This document shows, piece after piece, positions 36,873 to 44,711 of a DNA stretch of 64,000 nt. The notes beneath the pieces were generated by a model. It did not search any database. It saw only the letters and a list, made by a program, of their open reading frames with translations, and had not been told where the DNA came from. Source of the stretch: Bog-473 sp963751335 (GTDB lineage Bacteria; Actinomycetota; Acidimicrobiia; Acidimicrobiales; RAAP-2); assembly GCA_963751335.1 (NCBI GenBank), contig CAVVUB010000004.1, positions 1-64,000 of the forward strand, read 5' to 3'. The translations under genes and the position numbers were made by a program. Position 1 is the first letter of the stretch. The number at the start of each line of letters is the position of its first letter.

Positions 36873-37287
36873 CCCAAAGCCTCCTCAGGGAACGCCTGCC
36901 TGCCTGGTCTGTTGTGACCTCGACCTCGGGACGACCGGGTTGCTCCTCGATGTGATCGATGCGAATGGGTAGCCGTGGCTGACACAGCGAGCCAGATGCG
37001 CCCTGCAGCAGTCCCGCGATAGCCACCGATTTGATCGATGAGGCCAAGTTCGTGGCGTCATGGCGCACCAAGAATTGCGACAGCGTTAGACCAGCCGACG
37101 TCGCATCCGACCATCCGCGTTGCGAGGCTCGTCATAGCTGGGACGATCCTGCTAGGTACTTCGATGAACACGGTGTGAGTCGGATGGGAGTTCATGGCTC
37201 CTTGCCCCAAGGAACCCATTCTCACGCGGCGATGCTACGACAGCAAAGAGATGAGTGCTCGCTGAAGCCCCGGACATTGAACGAGCA
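36873..37287. other. Gap of about 415 bases upstream of operator C
   Basis: No coding frame that I can support; plus and minus ORFs here have no ribosome site or family signature. The promoter of the DUF6325-type operon begins at its right end. Confidence 0.4.
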
Positions 37288-37307
37288 ATCACCCTTTGGA
37301 GGGTGAT
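37288..37307 (+). promoter_or_regulatory. 20-bp inverted-repeat operator, copy C, with downstream -10
   Basis: ATCACCCT-TTGG-AGGGTGAT is a perfect palindrome with 8-base arms. It is followed by GAC, exactly 18 bases, then CATACT (37329-37334). The predicted start near 37341 leaves a ~160-base leader before the gene at 37503. It would drive the five-gene run 37503-39342. Confidence 0.72.
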
Positions 37308-37502
37308 GACCTGACCAGAACGGGATCGCATACTGGCGGAGCGGTTCCGAGTCCTGTTGCACGACCGGACGCGGGACGAGTAGGGGCCGTGAGAAGTTCG
37401 TACAAGATACGCGCGAATACGGTCCGAATAAGCGCCGAGGCGCCGGACCGAAGGGGCGCATCATCTCGGCATACCAGTCCTGCAGCGAGAACGGAGGCAG
37501 AC

Positions 37503-37955
37503 ATGGCTGACAACGATCTGGACGAACTGGGGCCGGTCGACTACCTGGTAGTCGAGTTCCCACCCGGCCAGTCCCACTTCACCGGAGATATGGCGACGGA
37601 GTTGGCCAAGTTGATCGACGCAGGAACTGTGCGCCTACTGGACCTCCTGATCGTGGCGAAGGACGAGAACGGGGAAATCGAAGGCATGGAGATCGAGGAT
37701 CTCGATAAGCTAGACGAGCTGCGCAGAGCCGAAACACAGTTGGCCGACCTACTGGCGGCAGACGACATCGTTCATCTCGCGGCCGCCATGAAGCCGGGGA
37801 CGGTAGCGGGTGTGCTCGTCTGGGAGAACAGTTGGGCCGCGCCGTTTGCCTCGGCGGCCCGACGCTCCGGCGGTCAGCTCATCGCCAACGGGCGCATTCC
37901 GATTCAAGCCATCCTTGCCGCACTGGAGGCGGACGAGGAAATCCAAGGAGGTTGA
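37503..37955 (+). CDS. DUF6325-family (former DUF1269-like) protein
   Basis: 150 residues with GGAGG five bases before the ATG. It starts GPVDYLVVEFPPGQSHFTGDM, then LIDAGTVRLLDLLIVAKDENG, an acidic region (EIEDLDKLDELRRAETQL), and AAAMKPGTVAGVLVWENSWAAPFA followed by SGGQLIANGRIP. These are the signatures of a soluble actinobacterial family usually found next to SHOCT-domain and small basic proteins, as here. Biochemical role unknown; stress association is inferred from context. First gene of the operon behind operator C. Confidence 0.85.
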   Translation: MADNDLDELGPVDYLVVEFPPGQSHFTGDMATELAKLIDAGTVRLLDLLIVAKDENGEIEGMEIEDLDKLDELRRAETQLADLLAADDIVHLAAAMKPGTVAGVLVWENSWAAPFASAARRSGGQLIANGRIPIQAILAALEADEEIQGG

Positions 37956-37956
37956 C

Positions 37957-38136
37957 ATGCCACTACGACCAGCCCGGGCCGCCCGCAGAGGCGTCATTGG
38001 CGCTCCCGTTGCCCGCACGGCGGCAGTGGTAGGGACTGCAGCCGTCGTCGCCCACGGCGTCGAGCGCAGGCACGACCGCCGCGAGGACCGACGGGACGAC
38101 CGCGGCGACCGGAGGGAAGACCGTCGAGATCGCTAA
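37957..38136 (+). CDS. Small basic protein with charged repeat tail
   Basis: 59 residues with a perfect AAGGAGGT site before the ATG; it starts one base after the DUF6325 stop. The first half is MPLRPARAARRGVIGAPVAR plus a hydrophobic AAVVGTAAVVAHGV segment, perhaps one short membrane helix. The tail is a repeat of Asp/Arg/Glu (DRREDRRDDRGDRREDRRDR). Small proteins like this commonly sit between DUF6325 and SHOCT genes. Function unknown. Confidence 0.75.
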   Translation: MPLRPARAARRGVIGAPVARTAAVVGTAAVVAHGVERRHDRREDRRDDRGDRREDRRDR

Positions 38137-38171
38137 CGAACAGATCCAACGAAAGAGTAGGAGGTATCAAC

Positions 38172-38441
38172 ATGGGCATGGTGCGCCGGAGAACCCGCCG
38201 CCGAACCATGATGGTCGCCGGAGGGATGGCTTACGCGGGTGGGAGAAACCGCGCTCAACAAGACGCGGCCTATCAGGATGAGGGAGCCTACGCCGAGCCT
38301 CCGCCGCCCGCTCCTCCGCCGCCGGCACCGAGCGTTGGCGATGCGGCCGGCGAACTGGAGCGCCTTGCGTCCTTGCATGGGTCGGGTGCTCTCTCAGACG
38401 AAGAATTCGCCGCCGCCAAGCAGAAGGTCCTCGGCGCCTAG
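38172..38441 (+). CDS. Small SHOCT-domain protein
   Basis: 89 residues; AGGAGG lies seven bases before the ATG. The N-terminus is Arg-rich then Gly/Met/Ala-rich (MVRRRTRRRTMMVAGGMAYAG), followed by a Pro-rich linker (PPPPAPPPPAP). The SHOCT domain is GELERLASLHGSGALSDEEF...AAKQKVLG at residues ~60-89. It shares this domain with the product of 33024-33419, which carries the same operator, so the two may co-assemble through SHOCT contacts. Confidence 0.85.
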   Translation: MGMVRRRTRRRTMMVAGGMAYAGGRNRAQQDAAYQDEGAYAEPPPPAPPPPAPSVGDAAGELERLASLHGSGALSDEEFAAAKQKVLGA

Positions 38442-38466
38442 CGCCGCCCAAAGCAGAGGAGCATTC

Positions 38467-38895
38467 ATGGTCGAGCACCCCCGCGCCGCCACGTTTCGGC
38501 GCGCAATCGAGATCTTCATCTCACCCAATGACGACACCATCGCGAATTTCGATCAATTGCTCACTGATGACGCCACGGTTTGGACGCCAAACATGCTGGC
38601 AGTAGGTCTGTCGGATCTTCAGAAGAACCTTTCCTACCGCGAATCGGCCTTCTCGGGTGTCGACATCCAGTTCGACACCCTGGACGTATTCGGGAGCCGC
38701 GGACTCGCAGAGTTCCGCATTACAGGGACCTTCTCCGGGCCCTTCGTCATCGAAGAGGCGGTGGTGATTGAGCCCAATCACCACAAGCTTCTGCTCGGTG
38801 GGGCGGCGGTTGCCGACTTCGAGCAGGCCAAGATCAGGGCGGTGCGCGCGTACTTCGACGACTCCAGCCTTCTCGAACAGATGCTCGCGACCTAG
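38467..38895 (+). CDS. SnoaL/NTF2-like protein
   Basis: 142 residues with GAGGAG upstream of the ATG. The pattern is a cone-shaped NTF2-like fold: helical start (RAATFRRAIEIFISPNDDTI), DQLLTDDATVWTPNMLAVGL, then strands VDIQFDTLDVFGSRGLAEFRI and FSGPFVIEEAVVIEPN. Typical members bind small hydrophobic ligands or act as isomerases; no catalytic Asp-His pair is obvious. Fourth gene of the operator-C run. Confidence 0.72.
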   Translation: MVEHPRAATFRRAIEIFISPNDDTIANFDQLLTDDATVWTPNMLAVGLSDLQKNLSYRESAFSGVDIQFDTLDVFGSRGLAEFRITGTFSGPFVIEEAVVIEPNHHKLLLGGAAVADFEQAKIRAVRAYFDDSSLLEQMLAT

Positions 38896-38901
38896 GGCGG
38901 C

Positions 38902-39342
38902 ATGCCAGTCGGAGTAGCTGTGGACGACTTGTGCCAGTTCGAGTTCGAGGACGAGCCGGCCCCGATGGATCTCGCGTTCCTGGAAGATCGCATGGCGCGG
39001 GCCGCTGTTGAGGCGGCCGGCAATGGAGACGAGGAGGAATTCGCGGTTTTTGTACGCAAAAGTGGAGCAATCGTCGCCGGAGCGTCAGGTGCCATGTGGG
39101 GCGGGGGCTGTCAGCTTCATGTCGTGTGGGTCGACGAGACACTCAGGAACGCCGGTATCGGCCGAGCGCTGATGGCGGAGGTGGAGCGTGAAGCGAGGCA
39201 CCGAGGGTGCCGCCTTGTCATGGGTCTGACCTATGACGTCTTGATCGGCGACTTCTACGACCGTCTAGGTTACCGAACGATCGGTTTCCTAGATGACTGT
39301 CCGGCTGGGACGACAACGCGTTGGTACTGCAAGTATCTCTAA
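38902..39342 (+). CDS. GNAT-family N-acetyltransferase
   Basis: 146 residues, starting six bases after the previous stop. The acetyl-CoA-binding motif A is LHVVWVDETLRNAGIGRALMAEVEREA (the Gln/Arg-x-x-Gly-x-Gly/Ala pattern RNAGIG). Motif B is FYDRLGYRTIGFLDD. The C-terminus (TTRWYCKYL) resembles GNATs with a W-x-x-K end. It transfers an acetyl group to an unknown amine. Last gene of the run. Confidence 0.85.
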   Translation: MPVGVAVDDLCQFEFEDEPAPMDLAFLEDRMARAAVEAAGNGDEEEFAVFVRKSGAIVAGASGAMWGGGCQLHVVWVDETLRNAGIGRALMAEVEREARHRGCRLVMGLTYDVLIGDFYDRLGYRTIGFLDDCPAGTTTRWYCKYL

Positions 39343-39399
39343 CTGGGTCAGCGCTGTCCCGTCCTCCCGAAGTGTCTCGTCGTTGAGAGAGCACGCTCT

Positions 39400-40612
39400 T
39401 CATTGATTTCGGTCCAGGAGCTCGTAGGTGAGTCCGTCGGGAACTCCGGGAACGCGACGGTGATAGTCAACCCGCAGAACGGATCCGACAGAGACTTCGA
39501 TCGGATCCGCTAGGACCCACACCGAGGTCGCCCAGCTCGACGCCGGCCACGTCCATGGGTCGAGGGTATGGGAGATGCCCTCGTACAACTCGAGCGCGAA
39601 ACGTGAGGGCGATCCCGTTCACTTGGCCGGGCGGCTCCACGACGAGGTCGGCCGACGCGTGAACTGATGGCTCCTCGAAGGCAGTGAGGTCTACCCTGGC
39701 AAGCTCGACGGGAGGACCAACTGGCGGCCAGGTCGCGACAACCTCTCCCTCGGTGATCGTGTGGGTCGGGCCGGGAATCGCGGCCTCGAGCAGGGGAGTG
39801 AAATCGATGTCGTAGAGCGCTCTCCACCTTCGCACCGCTGACATGCCGAACGCGCGCTGTCTTATCTCGACTTCAGGCAACAAAAGGGGCCGTACCAACA
39901 GCGTGAGCGCATGCGGGATCAAGCGGGCTTCTGGCTTCAGCAATCGACGGCGGGCATCGAGCATGGTCTCGAGGATCTCCTCTTCGAGCGGCTCATTGCC
40001 GATGACCTCGGCGACGAGCAGATCAGCCGGCTCGGGCAACTCGATAACACGCGACCAGCCTGGGATCACCGTGACTTGGTTCGCTACCCCGTTGGCCGCG
40101 AACACCCGTTCAGCCACTTCCGCAATGTCGCTTGCTTCGACCGCGTACACGCACCGGGCACCCGCCCGCGCAGCCGCCAGAGCGAGAACTCCACTTCCGG
40201 TCCCTATGTCGAGCACTACTTCCTCGGGACGGACTGCCGCCCTCAACGCGGCGAGGTAGTCATTGGTCCTGCGCTCGTCGTGGAGCATTCGAGCGTGTTC
40301 GACGGGATCGGCCCATCCGCTCGTCGGGGCTCGCTCAGCGTCGGACGAAACCAGTGCGTTCTCCTCGATGAGCATGTTGAGAACGCTCAAAATGGGTGCA
40401 AAGTCGGTCGAATGCGCAAGCTCTTGCTCCAACCGGCCAATGGCGTCACCAAGTCGTATCGGCTCCGAGAACAGGGCCAAGACGCCGAAGCCCCTCGGGC
40501 CGATGTCGATGACGGTACCCACCGGCGAGTCGACGATGACGTGTCCCGCCTGATCGCGTCGAGTCCGGATCCCGGGTGCAAGCTGAAGGACCAAATCGGG
40601 TGACAGCTCCAT
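39400..40612 (-). pseudogene. Protein arginine methyltransferase-like enzyme with PqqD-like N-terminus; frameshift near the C-terminus
   Basis: The first frame (40612 to about 39595) has an N-terminal ~100-residue domain (SPVGTVIDIGPRGFGVLALF, ILSVLNMLIEENAL) that looks like a PqqD-type winged helix. A SAM-methyltransferase core follows: VVLDIGTGSGVLALAAARAGA, VYAVEASDIAEVAE and the PRMT-style double-E loop VAEVIGNEPLEEEILETML. In this frame the end is nonsense, while another frame continues LYEGISHTLDPWTWPASSWA...GLTYELLDRNQ to 39400. Removing one T of a TTT run near 39597 joins them (~403 residues). A recognition domain fused to a PRMT suggests methylation of a peptide or protein target. 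Confidence 0.72.
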
Positions 40613-40992
40613 TTGACGTCGTTACTGTAATCGAACGCGGCCCGAGTTCTCTTGTGCAATGTGCTTCGATTGTGGATGTCGGGAAACGAAACGACTGCCA
40701 CAAGGTTCGGCAGGTTTTGAATACGGTCTGCCCGTCACTGGCTCAACCTAAGCCACCGTATGAGCAGTCGTGGCACAGGGATGCTCCGATCCAATGGTTT
40801 CGCGCAGACCCGAACGCTCTCAGGTGCCGTCTCCAGCTTTGTGAGACGAAGAGTCAATCTCTGTCTCAAAAGAGGGACGAACGGAGCCCTCGTTCCAGCG
40901 CAACTGCCCTCGCCCCGGTTGAAGGAAGGAGCGTGGCATATCTTCGATCCGGAATGGGAAGTCCGTCGAGCCAAGGAATGAAGATTCCAATT

Positions 40993-41012
40993 ATCACCCC
41001 AACGCGGGTGAT
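40993..41012 (+). promoter_or_regulatory. 20-bp inverted-repeat operator, copy D, with downstream -10
   Basis: ATCACCC-CAACGC-GGGTGAT followed by GAC, exactly 18 bases, then AATACT (41034-41039). The predicted start near 41046 gives a ~34-base leader before the ATG at 41080. Same architecture as copies A and C. Confidence 0.75.
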
Positions 41013-41079
41013 GACGGATGACCCCCGCCTCGCAATACTCGACGGAGGGGCCCGAGCGGCCAGTCGATTCGGAGGACAA

Positions 41080-41298
41080 ATGTTCGCGTACACCTATCCG
41101 CTCCTGAGTCTGTTCTGGACCATGCTCATCCTTGCGGGCGTGTTCCTGATGATCTTCTTTATCGTCTGGTGCTTCGTCGACAACTTTCGTCGTGGTGATC
41201 ATCACGGCTGGGCGAAATGTGGTTGGACCGTTCTGATCCTCTTTCTTCCCATCGTTGGTGCCCTCATCTACATCATCGCCCGCCCCGCAGACGCCTGA
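41080..41298 (+). CDS. PLDc_N-type two-helix membrane protein
   Basis: 72 residues, GGAGGA three bases before the ATG. It starts MFAYTYPLLSLFWTMLI, nearly the same as the start of the product of 33024-33419 (MVAYTYPLLSLFWTMLL). It has two membrane helices and ends LFLPIVGALIYIIARPADA, so it lacks the SHOCT extension. It is probably a paralogue from the same regulon. Role unknown; PLDc_N proteins are small membrane-stress proteins in many actinomycetes. Confidence 0.88.
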   Translation: MFAYTYPLLSLFWTMLILAGVFLMIFFIVWCFVDNFRRGDHHGWAKCGWTVLILFLPIVGALIYIIARPADA

Positions 41299-41316
41299 AA
41301 TACCACGGAGGAACGA

Positions 41317-41469
41317 ATGACAAGCTGCGAAGCCAAGGTGCTTGAACCGGGCGGTGCTCCCCATTGTCGGGGCCGCAGGTTAGGGCTCCCGAATGCTGCG
41401 AGAGGGAGGCGGTGCCCCACTGTCCTAGCTATGGTCACCGCAGCTCGGCACCGGGACGGAGGACAGTAG
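41317..41469 (+). CDS. Possible 50-residue ORF between the PLDc_N and sulfatase genes
   Basis: ATG 41317 has GGAGG five bases upstream, and the TAG is two bases before the sulfatase ATG. The sequence (MTSCEAKVLEPGGAPHCRGR...) is Arg/Pro/Gly-rich and not clearly protein-like. The ribosome site argues for translation; the composition argues against. It may be a leader peptide or a chance ORF. Confidence 0.3.
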   Translation: MTSCEAKVLEPGGAPHCRGRRLGLPNAARGRRCPTVLAMVTAARHRDGGQ

Positions 41470-41471
41470 AC

Positions 41472-43880
41472 ATGAGCGACGTTGATCGCAGCCATCTCCC
41501 AATCCGCCGGCCGTCCTTCTCCGGGACGGCTCGCAGGACCTTGGACGGGTCACAACCGGACTGGAACCTCATCGGCCATCCGGTACCACCGGTTGGTGCT
41601 CCGAATGTGCTGCTCGTTCTTATCGACGATGCTGGATTCGGAAACCCGAGCACATTCGGCGGACCTATCCAGACGCCCAATCTGACTCGCGTCGCCGGCA
41701 GCGGTCTCCGCTACAACCGTTTCCACGTGACCGCTCTGTGTTCCCCAACGTGCGCGTCGCTGTTGACCGGGCGCAATAATCACACGGTGGGGTTCGGCTC
41801 CATTGGGGAATTCCCGGGTGGTTTCCCGGGATACTCGGCGACCCTACCCCGTGACTGTGCCCCCCTCCCTCGGATTCTTCGAGACAACGGCTACAGCACG
41901 GCAATCTTCGGGAAGTGGCACCTCACGCCCGACGCGCAACAGGGTGCAGCGGGTCCGTTCGACCGTTGGCCGAACGGGTGGGGGTTCGACTACTTCTACG
42001 GGATTCTCGGTGGAGGATCGAGCCAGTGGGATCCCTGCCTGGCCGAGAATCAAAAGATCATCGGCACACCGGAGAAGTACTACGACGAGGACGATCCGTT
42101 CTACTTTCCCGACGCCATGGCCGATCGGACGATCGAGTGGCTCCACGGTGTCCGCGCCCAGGACGCTGCAAAGCCATTCTTCGTCTATTACTCCACCGGT
42201 TGCAGCCACGCCCCACACCACGTCACGAAGATGTGGGCCGACAAGTACAAGGGGATGTTCGACCAGGGCTGGGACAAGCTTCGCGAGGAAACGTTCGCTC
42301 GTCAGAAGCAGCTCGGAGTGATCCCGGCCGGTACGGAGCTCACGCCGCGCAACGCGGCATTCCCGGGGTGGAGCGACCTCTCCGACGATCTGAAGACATT
42401 CTACGCGCGCCAAATGGAGGTCTACTCGGGGTTCTCGGAGAACGCCGACTACAACGTCGGGCGCGTCATCGATGCCATCGAGGATCTCGGCGAGATCGAC
42501 AACACGCTCATCGTGTGGATCTGGGGCGACAACGGGGCCAGCATGGAGGGAACGATCACGGGATCCTTCAACGAGCTCACGACGCAAAATGGGATCCCGT
42601 TGACCCCTGAGATGCAACTGCAGCTTTCGGAGCAGTACGGCGGGCTGGACCAGTGGGGTGCTCCGATAATGGATCCCCACTATTCGGCGGCCTGGGCCTG
42701 GGCTGGGGCCACGCCCTTTCAGTGGGGAAAGCAGGTTGGTTCCCACCTCGGCGGAACCCGCAATCCAATGGTGGTGCAGTGGCCGGCCCACATCAAGGAC
42801 GCCGGCGGACTGCGCCCACAATTCGCTCACGTCATCGATGTGGCTCCCACCATTCTCGAGGTTGCCGGCATTCCCGAGCCCGCTACGGTCGACGGGATCG
42901 AGCAAGACCCGATGCACGGTTCCTCGTTCAGCGCCACGTTCACCGACGGCGCGGCACCCGAGTACCGGACACAGCAGTACTTCGAGACGGTCGGCAACCG
43001 CGCCATGTACAAGGACGGCTGGTGGCTGGCCATGAAGACCGACCGCATACCCTGGGAAATGACGCCTGATGCCCTTGCACCGTACGCACCGGGAGTCTGG
43101 GACCCCGATGCCGGCCCCGCAGAGCTCTACTACCTACCCGACGACTTCTCGCAGGCGAAGGATCTTGCGGCGAACCACCCCGAGAAGGTGCAAGAGCTGA
43201 AGGATCTGTTTTGGGAGGAGGCCGAGCGTTACAAGGTGTTGCCGCTGCTCGCGGCGCTCTCGACCTTCTTCGGTATCGTGCCTCCGATCACGGGAGAGAC
43301 CACCTTCGAGTTCCGCGGCGACGTGCAGAACGTACTTTCCGGCATGATCCCGAGGATCTACAACCGGTCCTACACCATAAGTGCGGACCTGGTCATACCG
43401 GAGACGGGCGCTGAAGGTGTCATCGTCGCTGAGGCCGATCACCTCGGCGGATTCACCCTCTATGTCAAGGACGGCAAGCTCACCCATACGTATTCCATGA
43501 TGGGCGTGTTCATCTACACGCAGGTCGCCGAAGAGGATCTGCCCGTGGGTGAAATCACGGTGCGCATGGAGTTCTTGGCGGACGGGGCGAAACCGGCAAC
43601 CGGTGGGGACGTCACTCTTTTCGTCGATGACCGGCAGATTGGCAAAGGGCGAATGGACTACACGGTGCCGATCCGCTTTTCCGGATATGCGGGCATGGAC
43701 ATTGGACGTGATAACGGAGGCGTTGTCGACCGCGTGTACGAGGACCAGAAGCCATTTCCATTTACAGGGACGATCAACAGGGTGGTGTTCGACATCACGC
43801 CGCACGTCACCGAGGACGACGAATTGCACGTGCACACTGCTCACCACCATGGTCTCGCCGCACACGCGTTGTCGGAATGA
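41472..43880 (+). CDS. Arylsulfatase-family protein with altered formylglycine motif
   Basis: 802 residues, GGAGGACA upstream. Alkaline-phosphatase-like core: NVLLVLIDDAGFGNPSTFGG with metal Asp pair (about 47-66), RYNRFHVTALCSPTCASLLTGRNNHTVG, FGKWHLTPD, SHAPHH and VWIWGDNGAS. The sulfatase signature CxPxR should be CSPTR but reads C90-S-P-T-C94, the Arg codon CGC being TGC. The formylglycine-generating enzyme needs that Arg, so maturation may fail. A C-terminal ~200-residue beta-sandwich (VIPETGAEGVIVAEADHLGG) is typical of large actinobacterial arylsulfatases. No signal peptide is seen. Confidence 0.9.
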   Translation: MSDVDRSHLPIRRPSFSGTARRTLDGSQPDWNLIGHPVPPVGAPNVLLVLIDDAGFGNPSTFGGPIQTPNLTRVAGSGLRYNRFHVTALCSPTCASLLTGRNNHTVGFGSIGEFPGGFPGYSATLPRDCAPLPRILRDNGYSTAIFGKWHLTPDAQQGAAGPFDRWPNGWGFDYFYGILGGGSSQWDPCLAENQKIIGTPEKYYDEDDPFYFPDAMADRTIEWLHGVRAQDAAKPFFVYYSTGCSHAPHHVTKMWADKYKGMFDQGWDKLREETFARQKQLGVIPAGTELTPRNAAFPGWSDLSDDLKTFYARQMEVYSGFSENADYNVGRVIDAIEDLGEIDNTLIVWIWGDNGASMEGTITGSFNELTTQNGIPLTPEMQLQLSEQYGGLDQWGAPIMDPHYSAAWAWAGATPFQWGKQVGSHLGGTRNPMVVQWPAHIKDAGGLRPQFAHVIDVAPTILEVAGIPEPATVDGIEQDPMHGSSFSATFTDGAAPEYRTQQYFETVGNRAMYKDGWWLAMKTDRIPWEMTPDALAPYAPGVWDPDAGPAELYYLPDDFSQAKDLAANHPEKVQELKDLFWEEAERYKVLPLLAALSTFFGIVPPITGETTFEFRGDVQNVLSGMIPRIYNRSYTISADLVIPETGAEGVIVAEADHLGGFTLYVKDGKLTHTYSMMGVFIYTQVAEEDLPVGEITVRMEFLADGAKPATGGDVTLFVDDRQIGKGRMDYTVPIRFSGYAGMDIGRDNGGVVDRVYEDQKPFPFTGTINRVVFDITPHVTEDDELHVHTAHHHGLAAHALSE

Positions 43881-43955
43881 TCGAGAGTGGATTGGCCGCT
43901 GGAACGCATTGGTTGCGGGCACCTCTTGCTAACCGTGAGCCTCTGAGGAGGGCGC

Positions 43956-44412
43956 ATGACTCAAGATCACCTGGTTCTTGACTTCCCGATCAATGGCCCA
44001 GCCAACGCGAAGGCGCTCGCCGATGAACTGCCGCCCTTAATGCCCGCTTTTGGCAAAGGTTCAGGACAACCAGGTACCGTGCACTTCTCCCGCTTCATGA
44101 TCAAGGGAGACGAGAAAAACTCCTCTTCCTTTCGGACATTGACGGCACGGCGGCTCAGCATGTTGAGCGGCTTGTGGAAAGCGCCGCCCCAGTGCTTAAC
44201 GTGATTTCAATTGTGTGGACGACCCTCTGCCTACGCCCGTCCAGGACAACCGTGTTGTTGTGGTCGAATGGCTGAAGCATCACGTTCGCGAGCCTCTAGA
44301 CATGTATTTCGCGTATGGGGACGCGTCGGTTCAGGACATCAAGGCGTGCGTGCGTGCGGCGGGACTCACGGGCACCACCTCCCAGAGCCCTCTGTTGATA
44401 CGAGGACTATAA
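43956..44412 (+). pseudogene. Hypothetical protein, two frameshifts
   Basis: The first frame reads MTQDHLVLDFPINGPANAKA and GTVHFSRFMIKGDEK. After GAGAAAAACTCC near 44117 it is lost, and another frame continues LLFLSDIDGTAAQHVERLVE and APVLNVIS. Near 44214 a second shift leads to DDPLPTPVQDNRVVVVEWLK, then HVREPLDMYFAYGDASVQDI and a stop near 44412. Each shift fits one missing base (or two extra). The joined protein is ~150 residues. The first part resembles small actinobacterial proteins found with peroxidases, but I cannot name the family. Confidence 0.55.
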
Positions 44413-44711
44413 AAAGTCCGAGGCAAGGAAGCGTCGGACTCTATTGGAACCCTGCACTTCTCTTATTGGGTGCCGTTTGAGCAGAACCACATCGGCTTCT
44501 TCGCTATCTTCGAAGGTCGGTTGCGGGGCCAACCGCGACGGCGCTTGGCCAACCGCTTCGGGGGAGCCGTCGATTTGCTCGGGGCGCCACAAGGGGTCGA
44601 GTGGGCGTATTTCGCAGCCTCTGCCGATCGGCAAATGTGACCTTGCCGAAAATGCAATCCTAGTGTAGACATAATTGACCCTTGGCGTTCGATTGGAAGA
44701 AGGCGGAACCA

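Noticed and set aside
36685..37071. Minus ORF of 128 codons
   Set aside because: Partly antisense to the well-supported 71-residue gene; no family signature.
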